The notes under the pieces are model-generated. The model was given only the letters and a program-made list of their open reading frames with translations, made no database searches and was not told where the DNA came from. The translations under genes and the position numbers were made by a program. From Isoetes taiwanensis (taxonomy: Eukaryota > Streptophyta > Lycopodiopsida > Isoetales > Isoetaceae), in the NCBI GenBank assembly GCA_021234155.1, contig JAJEKV010000016.1:19293616-19357615 (forward strand): a DNA stretch of 64,000 bases. Reading direction: 5' to 3'. Shown one piece after another: positions 35,538-47,661 of the stretch (its first letter is position 1; every line of letters begins with the position of its first letter).

Positions 35538-35842
35538 CAATGCACTCAAAAACTATAAACATGCTTCATTGTATTTTATAAGAACTAATATGCATGATCC
35601 AAACACTTATTCCACTTATGGTGCCATTTTCAGATTCTATGAATTTTATTAATCCATTTGTTTAGATCTATATCTTTTGTATATTGAAAATTGTTCCTTT
35701 CCATATGCGCTTCACAAATGATCTTGATCTTGATAGAGTTAAGCTAATATCTTTTAAGAAGGGTGCTTTTGAACAAATATAGTGGATTCAAATTTGGTCG
35801 ATCATGATGGCATTTCACATCACATATATATTACATCCCTCT

Positions 35843-35975
35843 ATTCTATACTATTCTATTCTATTCTTTAGCATTGATAGAAAGTGGTGGATGCAAAATT
35901 CGCATTGAACATGAGTGTATGGGTCCCATGACCTATTGGTCTCCGTGGACGCTAAAAACTATTCTATTCTATTCT
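35843..35975 (+). mobile_element. 5'-truncated LINE tails with (ATTCT)n
   Basis: At 35915-35975 a fragment nearly identical to the last ~60 bases of the RTE-like LINE (GTATGGGTCCCATGACCTAT then TGGTCTCCGTGG and an ATTCT array) is present without any coding body. Another ATTCT array sits at 35843-35872. These fit extreme 5' truncation during retrotransposition, one tail beside another. Confidence 0.75.
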
Positions 35976-37205
35976 TTGTATTTGGGACTATTATTTTGCC
36001 CATAGTAGCTAATAAAGTGGTGCTACCGAATACCGAAAGCTCCCATTGTATTTGTAGTAAAAGTTTTGCCCATAATAGCAAACGAAGTCATCGCCGATGT
36101 ACATTTTGCCCATAATACCCAACTTTCAACAATTATGAGTCTGCACTACGCCGCAAGATTTGTTCAACTTTTTTTGCACATTAGTATTTGATGCAAGGTG
36201 GTTGCATTATATGAATGAAGGCAATGTAGATGCTTACAAAGGCATTCCGCATCAGAGGTTTTGAATCCTAGAAAAGAAGATAATTGTCTCAATTATACGC
36301 TTACACACATCTTACTCACATAATGCTAAAATACTATCTATCTATAACCTCACAACAAATTTTAGAGCACATATTTAAACTTGCACGTTAAACACTTACT
36401 TTAAAACCCGAATACATGAATAATAGTAGCCCCTTACATGCCCATAAAGACTTGTCTATAGGCTTTGTCCCTACACGGTTGCAAGGATTTACCTGTTGGC
36501 GCTTGTTATTGTTTAGTAGTAAGCGTAAGCCTAAAACCCTGGATGAACACAAGCCTTCTATCGCTTGTTGTTGCTTTTAGTATAGCAAGCCTCCAAACCC
36601 AAATGAAGGCAAGCCTTCTATCGATTGACTCACAACAAGCTTAGCTCACACGCATAGGAGTAGACCATGGTAGAAAATGACATAGACATAACCAACTATT
36701 CAAAAACTCATTAAATTGGGAATACCTTTCAAGAGTGTATCAATATGCATCCAAGCCATATAGATGTTTTTCAAGTATTTTCAAGATGAAACTCAACCCA
36801 CATACATAATGACCATGGATGCCTAAATTAAAGTCGTGCTTATGCTTGAGATGCCAAACACTTGCTTAATAACCCATATAAGAACTACTTTACATGACAA
36901 ACAAATTGTGATTGGGTTCATTACAACTTAATAACCTATACAACAACCATTGAGTAAAAAATTTACCCATTAATAAAAAATATTGAGTGCATATCTTAAA
37001 ATGAATGTCTACAAAAAACATGTGATACAAAGTCCCATTTGACCATTTAATAGTCAAAAAATTGTTTAAAATACCAATAAGTGGCTTTAAAATTGTAGTA
37101 ATTTTTGTAATGGGATTATCAATCTATATCGAAAGTGTTCTTTGCCACCTTGAGGGGAATCACCATAATTCAGATACAAATGGATATCCTATCCAAGCTA
37201 GACCA
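35976..37205. other. Stretch without gene; short local duplication
   Basis: A degenerate ~80-bp duplication is visible near 36490-36640 (both parts contain GCAAGCCT/GTAAGCCT, CCAAA/CTAAAACCC, GATGAAC/AATGAAGGC and AAGCCTTCTATCG). No coding region recognised. Confidence 0.45.
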
Positions 37206-38746
37206 TGGTGACGGCCCTAACCTCCCATAATGATGCCCCGGCCAGATACAACCGGAGATCATCCCTCAAACCAGCAGATCTACTCACGACATGAGGTCGT
37301 CCACCTAACATCGCCCTTGCCGGTGGCTGAAGAACCCGACCCGGGGAAGAATGGACGTGTCATTCATCCCGCCTCCCCTGATCGATCTAGTCATGAAGCG
37401 TAAACACACATGAGCACATGATATCAATCAACAATAACATACCCACCTCAAGGGTGGTCCACCATATCATAGTAGCCGCATCAACACATCAAGACATCAA
37501 CATAACATGGGGGAAATCCTACCCGTGCTCGACTCTTTGGGATAGACCCATTCGCCATTGGGTCTCGGATAACAATGTAGACGTAATTCATGGCAAATGG
37601 ATTTTACCGCATAGAAACATGGTTGTTGGGTAGTCCACTCCATCCGCCTCTCCCGTGCATATTACTTTAGGGTCGGTCAAAGTATTGAGCCCCACCAGAA
37701 TCCCCACGTTCACAGAGCCAAAGGGGCTACTACTGGGTTGCATCTCCCAGATCCCGATGAGGCAGGAGGGAGATCACTACCTCCAGAAGGTTCATGCCAA
37801 TCACAGGCGAGCTAGAGAGCCACCGCCGTATACGACTTTTGAACCCCTAGAAGATGACGATCACCCAAGAGGTGTCGAGCCCATACCCGCCTCACGCAGC
37901 CGCCGTATTAGGCCCAGCCCACAATGTTCCCTACTGTCGCACGCACTGAGGGATCAACCGCGATCGACAAGCCCCTTCCTTATCACCGGTCTAGCTCCTC
38001 ACACCCACCTGCATCTGCTCTTATATATCGTGCCGCATTAATTGGGAATTAATGGCTAAAACTAAGATCATACAACTACTTAGGCCCGGTCTCTACCCCT
38101 TCCAATAAATACACAAGAGTAGCTTATAGAATGTCAAAACATCATTACAACAGAATGAAAAATAATAGAATACATCTATTCTAATCTACCTAATCATACA
38201 TGGTTAGGTTCCTTTGTTAGTGTCTATTATTCTTAGGTCAGAGGGGTCGCCTATAGCTAAGAATGAATGCGAATCCTATAGAATGAGAGTTGAAAACTGA
38301 TCTAATCATCTATCAAACCACTAACCCGCTTCTTAGGCCATGCCTCCACTCCTCCCAAAGCCGCCCATGTCGGATCTCGAGACCGGCGGTCTTGGATCGA
38401 GCTGCAACCTAGCACCCGTTCCTCCTCGCTCGTCAATGCCTGTAAGCCGCCCAATGCCGCCTCCAACTGACTTATAGGGGCTGGGAAACCGAAGGGTTTT
38501 TTTTAGGTTTATGTCCCTTTATCCCCACGAATTTAGGGTTATCCCTTTGGTACGGGCCATTGCCACATGGCAAAAGGATAATATATTCACATGCGTGGCC
38601 TTAACATGTGCAATATAATGGTTCACGTGGTCGCATCTCCTAGGTACTACCCTTTATGGTCAAGGTACATGTCGCCCGAGTCGAGTGTACTAGTGACGGT
38701 CGTAATAATATACGATTCATACCATATATTATTCTCGAACGCCACA
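37206..38746 (-). repeat. 3' LTR (left copy)
   Basis: Ends TG...CA on the minus strand within uncertainty of a few bases. It shares long blocks with 40280-41802, for example GTGGTCCACCATATCATAGT at about 37457 and 40519, and the region near AATACATCTATTCTAATCTA at about 38169 and 41218. The open frame at 37655-38041 lies wholly inside the LTR and has no independent support. Confidence 0.85.
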
Positions 38747-38759
38747 TTCTCCCCACCTT
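38747..38759 (-). promoter_or_regulatory. Polypurine tract before the 3' LTR
   Basis: Minus-strand AAGGTGGGGAGAA, all purines except one T, directly precedes the LTR start TGTGG. A second copy of the phrase TTCTCCCCACCTT occurs near 39561-39573 inside the element, suggesting an internal duplication or a spare tract. Confidence 0.7.
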
Positions 38760-40267
38760 GATTGAGGCCGTCCAAAGACGCGAGTCTCCCCACCTTTGGA
38801 ACTCCGCATTGTAAAGCTTACTCTAACTTTTCGATACATGCAATAACACAATTATTATAAGATAATACTTAAGAGTTATAAGTGAAATGTTTACAATCAA
38901 ACGCGGGTAAGGTATTTAATTTAATCCTTACTTCACATTAATTGCACATCAAGATTAAAACATGATAAAATTTTTTCTTAAGGTTCTCGCCCCTTCTTGT
39001 AGCATTCCTTCACTACATATGCTACAAGTTCTTGTAGTGCAACCTCCCACGGGGCTTGTCGCTCTATTGGCCCATCGGCCGAGTCCCACTACTTTGGGAC
39101 GAGCCGACCCTTTGCATTGCTCCATGAATTGTGGGTACTGCTTCCTCAAGATCTCGATTGTAGTACCCACGTGAGGCCCCTCCACCGTAAGTGCATCCAT
39201 TTACAAGGTATTGAGAAATTGAGATCTTCCTCGCCTTTTTCTTCCGCTCTCTTCTAGATTTCAGAAATATCTAGGTCGCCTTTACATGCCTGGGCAATTT
39301 CTCCCCAAGATTTGAGTTTCGCCTACGGGAGGACTTGGGCGCCTCGGGCTTATCATCTTTGCTTACCTTATGAGCAACCCTCTGTCAGCCATTGTTCGAC
39401 AAACATCAATTTGGATCGGGCCGTAAGATCGCTTATTGGGAATGAGCCAAGAAGACGGTAGTGGGGAAAACCCTAAAAATGAGGCCTAAGCCTACTAATT
39501 TATAGGGCTTAATTTTTAGGGTTTGGGCCCAATAGGTTATTTTTTGTTGGTTTGTCGACGAAATTCTCCCCACCTTGGATCAAAGTGGGTCTTCTTCGAC
39601 ACTTTTCCCTTGCTCTAAACTTATCCAATTTACACAATTTAACAAAATTTTCCACTAATTTAAGCATTCTAAGCAAGATTCTATCATTACTTTACAATTT
39701 GAGTAAGTTTTGATCAAATTTCTAGGTCACTTTTAGGGGACCCCTAAGCATGCTTTGGCAGAAGGGTGTTAGGTCATGACTCATCTATGTTCCCAGCGCA
39801 CCCTTAGAGGTGTTGCCCAAAAATGACTTTACTTAATGTTTTTCTCAAGGTTTTAGCATAGAAAACCAAATTTAATTCGAGCTTTTAAATGGGATTTCAT
39901 CTTTTTCTTTTACAACTGGGGCCCTAGGCCTAGTTCTAGGGTTCATATGGTATGACCCCTCTACAAGCGTTTTGGAGCCCACTAGGTATGGACCTACATG
40001 CTCCCCGGCGATCCTTGGAGTGTCCGGCCAAAAAGTGACTAAAATTTATTAGGCTTTAGGAGGCTTCTTCCCATCTACTCATCTTAAATATGTTCTCTAA
40101 TTATCCTAATTCTAGATAATTACCCGACTCCATTCCTGGAAAAAAAAAAATCTCACTATTCGAGGTTTGTGCTTGGGTTTTATCTCCAAGACCACGTCTA
40201 GATTAGTTAGTTTCTGGCAGGAATACGGTCGCTAAAGGCTCGATCTTGGTCCGGCCAAGATCAAGTA

Positions 40268-40279
40268 GCTCCCATACCA
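40268..40279 (-). promoter_or_regulatory. Primer binding site (tRNA-Met-like)
   Basis: On the minus strand the sequence is TGGTATGGGAGC, matching 10 of 12 bases of the common plant primer site TGGTATCAGAGC. It lies directly after the 5' LTR, as required for reverse-transcription priming. Confidence 0.7.
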
Positions 40280-41802
40280 TCAGGACGGCCGTCTCCCATA
40301 ATGCATGCCCCGCCAGATACAAACTAGAGATCATCCTCAAAACCAAAGATCTACCGCCAGCACATGAGGCTGCCCACCTAACATCGGCCCTTTGGCTGGT
40401 GGCCAAGAACCCGACGGGGAAGAATGGACGTGTTATTCATCCCGCTTCCTGATCGATCTAGTCAAGCAAACACACATGAGCATGACATCAATCAATAATA
40501 ACATACCCACTCGAAGGGTGGTCCACCATATCATAGTAGCTGCATCAAATACATCAGTACATCAACAACATGGGGAACTTACCTGTGCTCGCACTCTGGG
40601 GAAAGACCGACTACTGTCTTCCTGACAACAATGCAGCATGTATTTAATTTATGGCAAAATGGATTTGGTCATAGAAACATGGTTGTTGGGTAGTCCACTC
40701 CATCCGCCTTCGTATATGTATACTTTTGCGATAGCTGAAAAGTATTGAGCTCCCACCGTGAGCCCTGGCTGGCTCAGAGCCAAAGGGGCTACTTACCGGG
40801 TTGCATCTCCTTAGATCCCGATGAGGAGGAGATCACTCCCTCCGTAAGGTTCATGCCAATCACGCATTTGAGCTAGAGAGCCACCGTCAGATAATGACTC
40901 TGAACCCCTAGAAGATGACGATCACCCAAGAGGTGTCGGAGCCCATACCCGGCCTCACGCAGCGCTGTGGCATTAGGCCTAGCCCACAATGTTCTCCGCC
41001 GTCACACGCACTGTGGGGGATCAATCGTGATCGGATTAAGCCCTTCCTTACCAAAATTTGCCTAGCTCCTACCACTTATGCATGTGCCGCATTAATTGGG
41101 AATTAATGCCAAAAACTATGATCATACAACTACTTGGGCTCGGGGTCTCTACCCCTTCCCAATACACAAGAGTAGCGATAGAATGTCAAACATCATCACA
41201 AATAACTGAAAATAATAGAATACATCTATTCTAATCTATCTAATCATACATGGTTAGGTTCCTTTGTTAGTGTCTATATTCTAGGGGTAGGGGCTGCTTT
41301 AGCTAAGAAATGAATGCTTAATCCCATAGAATGAGAGTTGAAAACTCCTGATCTAACCATCTGATCAACCACTAACCCGCTTCTTGGTCCCACCTCCTCT
41401 CCGAAAGGCCCATGCCACTGGATCTCGATCGGGCTGGGTCTTGATCGAAATGCAACCTAGCAATTCCTGTTCCTCTCGCCATCGCTCAGGCTAAAAGGCG
41501 CCCAATGCTGCTTCCATCCGACCTATAGGGGGTCGGAAACCCAAAGGGTTTCTTTTAGGGTTTATGTCCCTTTATCCCCACGAATTTGTGGTCGGGTCCC
41601 TTTGGCAATGGGCCATTGCCACATGGTAAAAGGATATTATATTCACATGTGGCCTTAACATGTGCAATATAATGGTTCATGGTGGTCGCACTTAGGTACT
41701 ACCCCTTTATGGTCGCGCAGTACATGTCGCCCGAAGTCGACAGTACTAGTGACGGTCGTATAATACAATGATTCATACCGTGATATTATTCGAACGGCCA
41801 CA
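40280..41802 (-). repeat. 5' LTR (right copy)
   Basis: Partner of the left LTR, immediately followed on the minus strand by the tRNA-Met-like primer binding site at 40268-40279. It is slightly shorter than the left copy through scattered small indels. Confidence 0.85.
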
Positions 41803-43380
41803 CATGGCCTGGAAGGGTATGCGATACGCAGGTTCGGGCGCACCACTCTCGCTAAATGGCTTGGAATATAGGCCGGGTTGAGCTTCTCCCATTGTTCCGA
41901 AAACTATGCGGTTATGATGTTTTGTATTTTGCCATGTTTCGCTTCCTCGATAATCGACATTGTTGTATTTCCATTCTGATCATTGTTCCTTTGTTCAGCA
42001 TTGTATTCACATAAGATCTTCCGGTGGTTTATGCTTATTTTGTTATCCAAGATTTCCAAGAAGTTCCATGTATGCAGGGCACAAAGATTCCCACTTAGGT
42101 CACGGCGACTAACTCCCTTGATCGCATGTGCAAAGGAATGAGCAAGGTGATGTTGGGGCTAGTGGCGCTGTGCAATTGGAAGTCGAGATTGAATTATACA
42201 AGAAGCTTTTGTTAGAATTGTATAGGTAGATATCATAAACCATTGTATAGAATTTCATTTGATTCAAGTATATATAATGGTATTGATTAATAAAAATGGT
42301 TCCTTTGAATTTTGCAAAAGAAGATTCAATTCTTTCACCAATATTACTAATCTAGAATTGCACAAGTTAGACAAGATTCCGAAGCCGCCGTGAGGGTCAA
42401 CTTGGTAACCTCACACACATGAGGTGCCAAATAGCAAGCAACTTCTAAATCATTTAATCGCGGTGACACTTGTCTAAATTGTTAAAATTTATAGCAATTT
42501 TTCCCATATATTTTTTCATATAGTTGACGATCCTACAACCATTAGAATGATCTTTTTTACCTTTGAAAAATGGCCTATTTTTTCCACAAAACCTAACCCA
42601 CGCAATTTTTTAGGAGGAAGCATGAACTAAGAATATTCTCTAAAAAGCATATTTCTATCACAATTATAGATGTTTAGAAAACACTTAATATTTCCACACC
42701 CATTAATATAGCATCAAGGTAAATTGACGCAAAAGGGCCTCTAAAATGTCCAAGGCATCCAAATAGTCAAAAGAATCCTAGATCTTGATGATGTAAATAG
42801 AAGATCGAACCGGCGAGATCCTAACTTGATTGATGGTATTCCTAGGTTGCGCTTCAGCTTCAGGATCAATCGCTCATATTGAAAAAAGGGATATTTTGTC
42901 AATTAGGAAACAATGGGGATGGAGACTCATAGGCGAAGCTATCCTAATTTATTTAGATTCATTGGCAACTCCAAAAACTACATCTCAAATAGTATTAAGG
43001 GATCCCTTAGAAGGAGGCAAATGCCTTCAAAGATCACAAAAGCATCTTGAGGGGTGACTCCCCGCAAACCTAAATAAATCATCAAGGTAGGGAAGCAAAG
43101 ATATGAAGTGATTTTTGGCTATTTAATGATAAGAAACAAGATCCAGTGAAGCCTGTGCAAAGGAACTTAGCGCACGCAGGAAGGATCATATGAAGATAAA
43201 GAGAAACATTGACATCCAAGGATTGAGAGTCAATATTATAAAGCAGTCAAGTATATGCTCAAATAAATAAGGAAGACTTATGGAGGCTACGCGGATTTCA
43301 TATTAACTTTTGATGTAGGTGAAAAGACGATGATTTTTATCTTAAAGGATGTGATTGGAACATTAAAAAATTAAGGACAA
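41803..43380. other. Stretch with one possible terminal exon
   Basis: Mostly featureless. At 42127-42229 the plus strand reads VQRNEQGDVGASGAVQLEVE then IELYKKLLLELYR followed by TAG. About 60 bases later there is AATAAAA, so it may be the last exon of an unrecognised plant or transposon gene. Confidence in that is low. The remainder shows no gene. Confidence 0.25.
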
Positions 43381-43402
43381 AAGAATAGAATAGAATAGAA
43401 TA
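43381..43402 (-). repeat. (ATTCT)n tail in reverse orientation
   Basis: The sequence AGAATAGAATAGAATAGAAT followed by AAATTTTTTAGC is the reverse complement of GCTAAAAAATTT(ATTCT)n. It resembles the terminus of the RTE-like LINE, whose A-rich stretch runs directly into (ATTCT)n. It probably marks a minus-oriented, fully 5'-truncated copy. Confidence 0.5.
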
Positions 43403-43507
43403 AATTTTTTAGCATAGCCTATCGTGTGCGATCGTCTTGGCTTAAAGGAACCAAGTGTGATTCTCATGTGTAGAGTAATGGTTCAGGATAGATAGACTTT
43501 GGCTGCT

Positions 43508-43940
43508 GGTTTGGATCCCGCCTCCCGGGATCCTGCAAATGGATCCCCTCCTCCCGGATCCTGGCTAGCTTAATCACAGTATAGCTAACGCCTTTATCAA
43601 GGCAGCTTTTGTCGCTTTTTTGCTCTGGATTGGAGCAAGGCCAAGGTACGGCTGGCCTCCCCGCGCCTCCTCCCAGATCTACCTCGGGATCCCCCTTTGC
43701 CCCTCCCCGGGATCACTCCGCTACTTAACTCACCGAACTCCCATGCGATTCTCGCGCTCTGGATCGAGGGACAAAATCCCACAAACAAATTTGGCCCCAA
43801 AAATCCCTATAAGGGCAAGATTTTTAAGTGCCAGAATCCCTGCTAGTGATCCGTGATCCCGCCCCTCCGGATCACACCTCTGGGGATCCCGCCCTCCCAG
43901 ATCACCCTTCTAGATCCCCCCAAACCAGGTAAGGATATCC
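43508..43940. repeat. GGATCC / GGGATC-rich cluster
   Basis: GGATCC, GGGATCC, GGATCAC and related TCC/CCC-rich phrases occur about a dozen times, typically as GGATCCC-GCC-TCCC-GGGATC. Examples are near 43515-43565, 43688-43712 and 43846-43920. GC content is well above the flanks. Overlapping frames on both strands here are compositional artefacts. Confidence 0.65.
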
Positions 43941-44391
43941 CGCGATAATGTAACATGTTGCACTTGGGGATGCACCTTAGAGAGAGAGTAGTTTTAATCG
44001 TCATATAGAAAAAAGGCAGTACGCCATCTAGAGGGTGAAACAACAATAACACCCGTATACAATTTTTAAGAAGGCAAATTTGACCCTCTTTCATATAAAA
44101 TTTATCCCTATACTGAGCCTGAGACACCAAGAGTGCACGGTATAAAAGTACCCGTATATTAAAAACAGGTTTTAAAAAATGCATCAGCTTAGTCAGTCTC
44201 CTCATATACTATTGTTTTCCAGGAGTGTGTCCCCACACCAGCCAAATTCGAGGGCAAATAAACTATATAAGCTGGGCATTATTTTGAAGACCTTGTTTCC
44301 CTTTGGGCAAGGCTGACACACGTTGTGATAAAAATACAAAAAATATATTTTAACAGAGAAGACTTTAGGATTTTCTGAAGAGAGAGCTCCA

Positions 44392-45749
44392 TTAACAGTC
44401 CTTAATATAGCCAATAGTAGCATGTGCTATGTTTGTATGTGAGGAAGACCTCACGTTCATGAAATGGCCTTTGTGTCCAATCTGGTAGCCTTTTGAAAAG
44501 AAAGGCCAACTGATATAAGTGGATACAATACTGTTGAAGGTGCATGCCCTAGGAGCATATTCATCACAAATCATTTGCAGCCGAATTGTTTCTAGCGGCG
44601 AAGCGCCCCCCATTATTAGACCTGTCATAGCCCCTGGTAATGCAATCAGTCCTACAGTTTTAGTGCTATCCAAAAATAGAGCCAAAGCACAACCAAAGAT
44701 CTCTCACTTGGTTTTTAGATGCTTGTCTTGGTGTTGCCCTCTAAAGCTAAAGCAGCTTCAATCTGAAAATTAGAAATTTAGTTACTTAAGTGATTCATTG
44801 AATAGATCAAACATAATGAATAGATCAAAACATAAATTTAACTAGTTTCTTAGGAACAAGTTTCTTTTTTATGTATGATTTAGAAGGAATACCAGATGCT
44901 GCTGAGCCTTTATATCCCTCTCTAATCTCTTTTAGAGTCACTCCAGTTACTGTCATGGTGCTACAAACCATCATTCCAGTTATAGGAATGACATACCGCG
45001 GGCGTAAGAGAAAACTTTCAGATAAGAAGTAGGAACAAAGTAATGGCCGTTCCACAAAATATTGAAATTCTGCTATATATATGCCCCTTTGGCATTCCCT
45101 TTGTTTCTCTGTCCTGCTGTATATCCTGCTACCAGAACCTAAAAACAAACCTTTATTCTATTAGCTTTGTATTATAAACCGATTCCATACTTCAAGCAAG
45201 AATTATCCACTTCATATAACTTGTTTTCACCCTATAAGAGGACTATGTCCTATAAACATACCCTAAAACAAGAATCGGCCAAAACTACCAAATGAAAACA
45301 ATATTTCAGATGATCTTCAGTGACAATCAGATTAGCCACTGGTTTTGCACACGATCTTTATTTTCGATCTAGAGCTCTTTCATTGAAACAAGGCCTAACA
45401 TCACATGTTGCTTGCTTACTTACCATAAATATATAATCTGCAAATATCCAGGTCACGTTCTTCTGCTTAAATATAAACTCCAGGACAAATCCGATGATTG
45501 GGGAGCTGAATAAAGGCTCTAGCTATGGAATAAAGCATGTCCTTCCCAGATCCAGTTTGAACAAAATGACATAATCACAGCAAATCCACCACAATAGGCA
45601 AGTGCGGGCAATAGGTTGATCATTCCTTTTAGAAAATCCTCCCATTCAGCCGCTGTAAAAAAGACCCTGTTCCATGGCTTCAAGATATCGAAGAAATATG
45701 GCACCTGCTTGTTTAATTTCTCATTCCTGAGAAAGAATACAGAAAGCAC
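44392..45749 (-). pseudogene. ALS3-like UPF0014/FetB permease, left copy
   Basis: Minus-strand exons match the plant ALUMINUM SENSITIVE 3 family, the membrane half of a half-size ABC transporter linked to aluminium tolerance. The first exon, ~45675 to 45424, reads AAEWEDFLKGMIN then, after a frameshift, AFIQL and IIGFVLEFIFKQKNVTWIF, ending at a GTAAGT donor. The likely start ATG is at 45675-45673, out of frame by one base in a T run. Exon 2 starts at 45138 after TTTTTAG. It reads VLVAGYTAGQ, later RPRYVIPITGMMV and MTVTGVTLKEIRE. Its donor is unclear. Exon 3 starts at 44762 after TTTTCAG, reads IEAALALEG, then, past a stop and frameshift, LFLDSTKTVGLIALPGAMTG and LIMGGASPLETIRLQ, and ends about 44392. 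Membrane segments are hydrophobic as expected. Several frame breaks suggest a pseudogene, or a gene with sequencing indels. Confidence 0.85.
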
Positions 45750-47661
45750 TTACAAGAGAAAAGCAAAACAGATTCTTTTGAAACTGAATAAAGAGTAAAA
45801 CCGCTTCAAGATCAGATCAAGACACGCTTCTGAGACTAATTATGAGAACTGAACCCACTTGAAGAACAGGCTTTTTCAGAAAATTCCTCCCTCTGGAAGA
45901 CGGCCTGCCCCACTTTAATCCTAAATCTAAAGTTGCACTCCTTTTAGGGCTGTAAATCTGATCATACGACTGAACAATATTATATGGTATATCAGGGCAT
46001 CGATCGAATCGAACTTGCTTCTTCTTGATTAAAAATAATCGCCGCTAACTTGTAATATGGCATGTTTTTTTTTTTTTTAATACGAAATATTCTTTTCTTG
46101 GTGGTTTGTGTGTTTTTCCACTCGTCTATTATTTTTCGCCATTTTTAAAACTCGGTGGGTAGTAACTACTTTTTTAAGCTTTCCAGTATTACTGCAGGTT
46201 TAAGCAAAAGACTTCAGGTTTAAGGCAAAAGATTGCAAGATTTACTTTGCTGATTGGCTCCATCCATCCATCCGTCCATCCATCTCTATCTATCTATTGT
46301 GTGCAATGAAATAAAATGAAATATATTAATCATTATACAAAGGATGCATGGGTCCAATCCAGCTGTCGCATCACGTCCAAAAGTTTTACCACACGTTCTG
46401 CAAATTTTACCTGCCATTCTGTAAGTTTTAATTGCCATTTTGCAAATTTTAATCATTCCAGGTTTCTTTTTAATTTTGATTTGTTTTGTGGCAATACACG
46501 TACACGATCTGGATTGGCCTAACCGTCCTTCTACGTTGAGAAAGGCCCTGTGGGTCTTTTCCTAGAAGCGTCAAGCAGGCGCTGCGCCGGCCAGCTTTCC
46601 TTCCGAAAAGGCAGCCCCGTTTTCACAAGGTCCTTCCCTTTATACATCCAAGCATCTTTATTTATCAAACACCGTCATGTTTGAACTAGCTCTAAAATCA
46701 AAAATCCCAGTGTACTTTAGTGTAATCCGGGAAGGTGTTTTCCCTTCGCAATAAAACTGGCTTAAACACAAAACCATGTGTATTTTCCTTGGTTCAAACA
46801 TTACCGTGGTTGATAAATTCAGACGTCTGAATCACAAATGTTTTTTTTTATCAATGGTGGAGTTCAACTTTTCAATTCCATACGATACGATGTTGCGTGC
46901 CCAGATTCTTTTTTTTGCCTTTTGGCTACTTTTGCAAAACCTTTGTTTGTACATTTCTAGGCTTTTAAACCTTTTGTCCTTTTCTTAAAAATATTATTCG
47001 GTAATGGATTTTTATTTTATTTTTGTTGGAATTGAGTAATTAAGGGCCCAAATTTTAAAGTCGAGAAAGATAACCTTTCCACATTCCCATTCCCACAATC
47101 ATCATAACACTAGGCTTAATATAGCACATATTAGTCAATTGAGTTGACAACCTACTTGCAGGCATAGTTGCCTATATGGAAAATTCCATATGTACTATGA
47201 GCTGAATTTAAGCAAGACAACAAGCGCAAAATAGCTTTACCCTTATTAAGATGTTTTTTTTCGATACATTCGTGAAGGCATTTCCGCCCAGCAGAATCAC
47301 AACAAAAAATTCGCTTCATGGACGCACTTCCCAGTACCCAATAAGTCTTGAGTAAGTTAGTCACCACGCATTTTGGGGTAAAATTTTGCCCTATTGCAAC
47401 TCATCTATCTAATTCAACATGCTTTGATCCTAGCTTTGTCACATTTGCACATTCGATCCGGGCCATTCCAATCACTATGAAAGTGATCCAAAACGATTTA
47501 GATCTATATCGAGGAAAAATCTCCACTCAAAAAGTTTAGGCAAAACCCTTAAAGGGGGCATGCCAATCATTTTGATTGAAAAATATGGCGCTTATCTTTT
47601 GTGATTTCTCGTGAGAATGTACATCTTCTGCAAAAGGTAATTACCACATTAAGAGAGAAGT
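45750..47661. other. Upstream flank of the left ALS3-like copy
   Basis: Non-coding DNA between the ALS3-like exons and the LINE, duplicated at about 51190-52997. It includes (CCATC)n/(CTAT)n simple sequence at 46259-46302 (duplicated at about 51726-51760), and a block of TTTGCAAATTTTAAT-type repeats near 46395-46460. A promoter for the minus-strand gene would lie here, but no convincing TATA or initiator can be fixed. A GTAAGT-like donor near 45755 and a TTTCTCAG acceptor at about 45735 suggest an additional 5' exon or leader intron. Confidence 0.5.

Larger units (their letters stand above)
37206..41802 (-). mobile_element. Non-autonomous LTR retrotransposon
   Basis: Two direct repeats of about 1.5 kb (37206-38746 and 40280-41802) flank only ~1.5 kb. 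On the minus strand the right copy is the 5' LTR, starting TGTGGCCGTTCG. It is followed by TGGTATGGGAGC (40279-40268), close to the plant initiator tRNA-Met primer site TGGTATCAGAGC. The left copy is the 3' LTR (start TGTGGCGTTCG at 38746) and is preceded by the purine tract AAGGTGGGGAGAA (38759-38747). These signals fix the orientation. The interior has no recognisable gag, protease, RT or integrase; its longest frame (38955-39200, minus) is unrecognised. It is therefore a non-autonomous type, intermediate between TRIM and LARD in size. The LTRs differ by many substitutions and short indels, so the insertion is old. No clear target duplication was found. Confidence 0.85.

Noticed and set aside
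37655-38041. 128-codon plus-strand frame, Pro/Arg/His-rich
   Set aside because: Located entirely inside the left LTR. The matching part of the right LTR does not keep the frame.
46259-46302. Functional regulatory element made of CCATC/CTAT repeats
   Set aside because: Plain microsatellite sequence, copied with the duplication. Nothing ties it to regulation.
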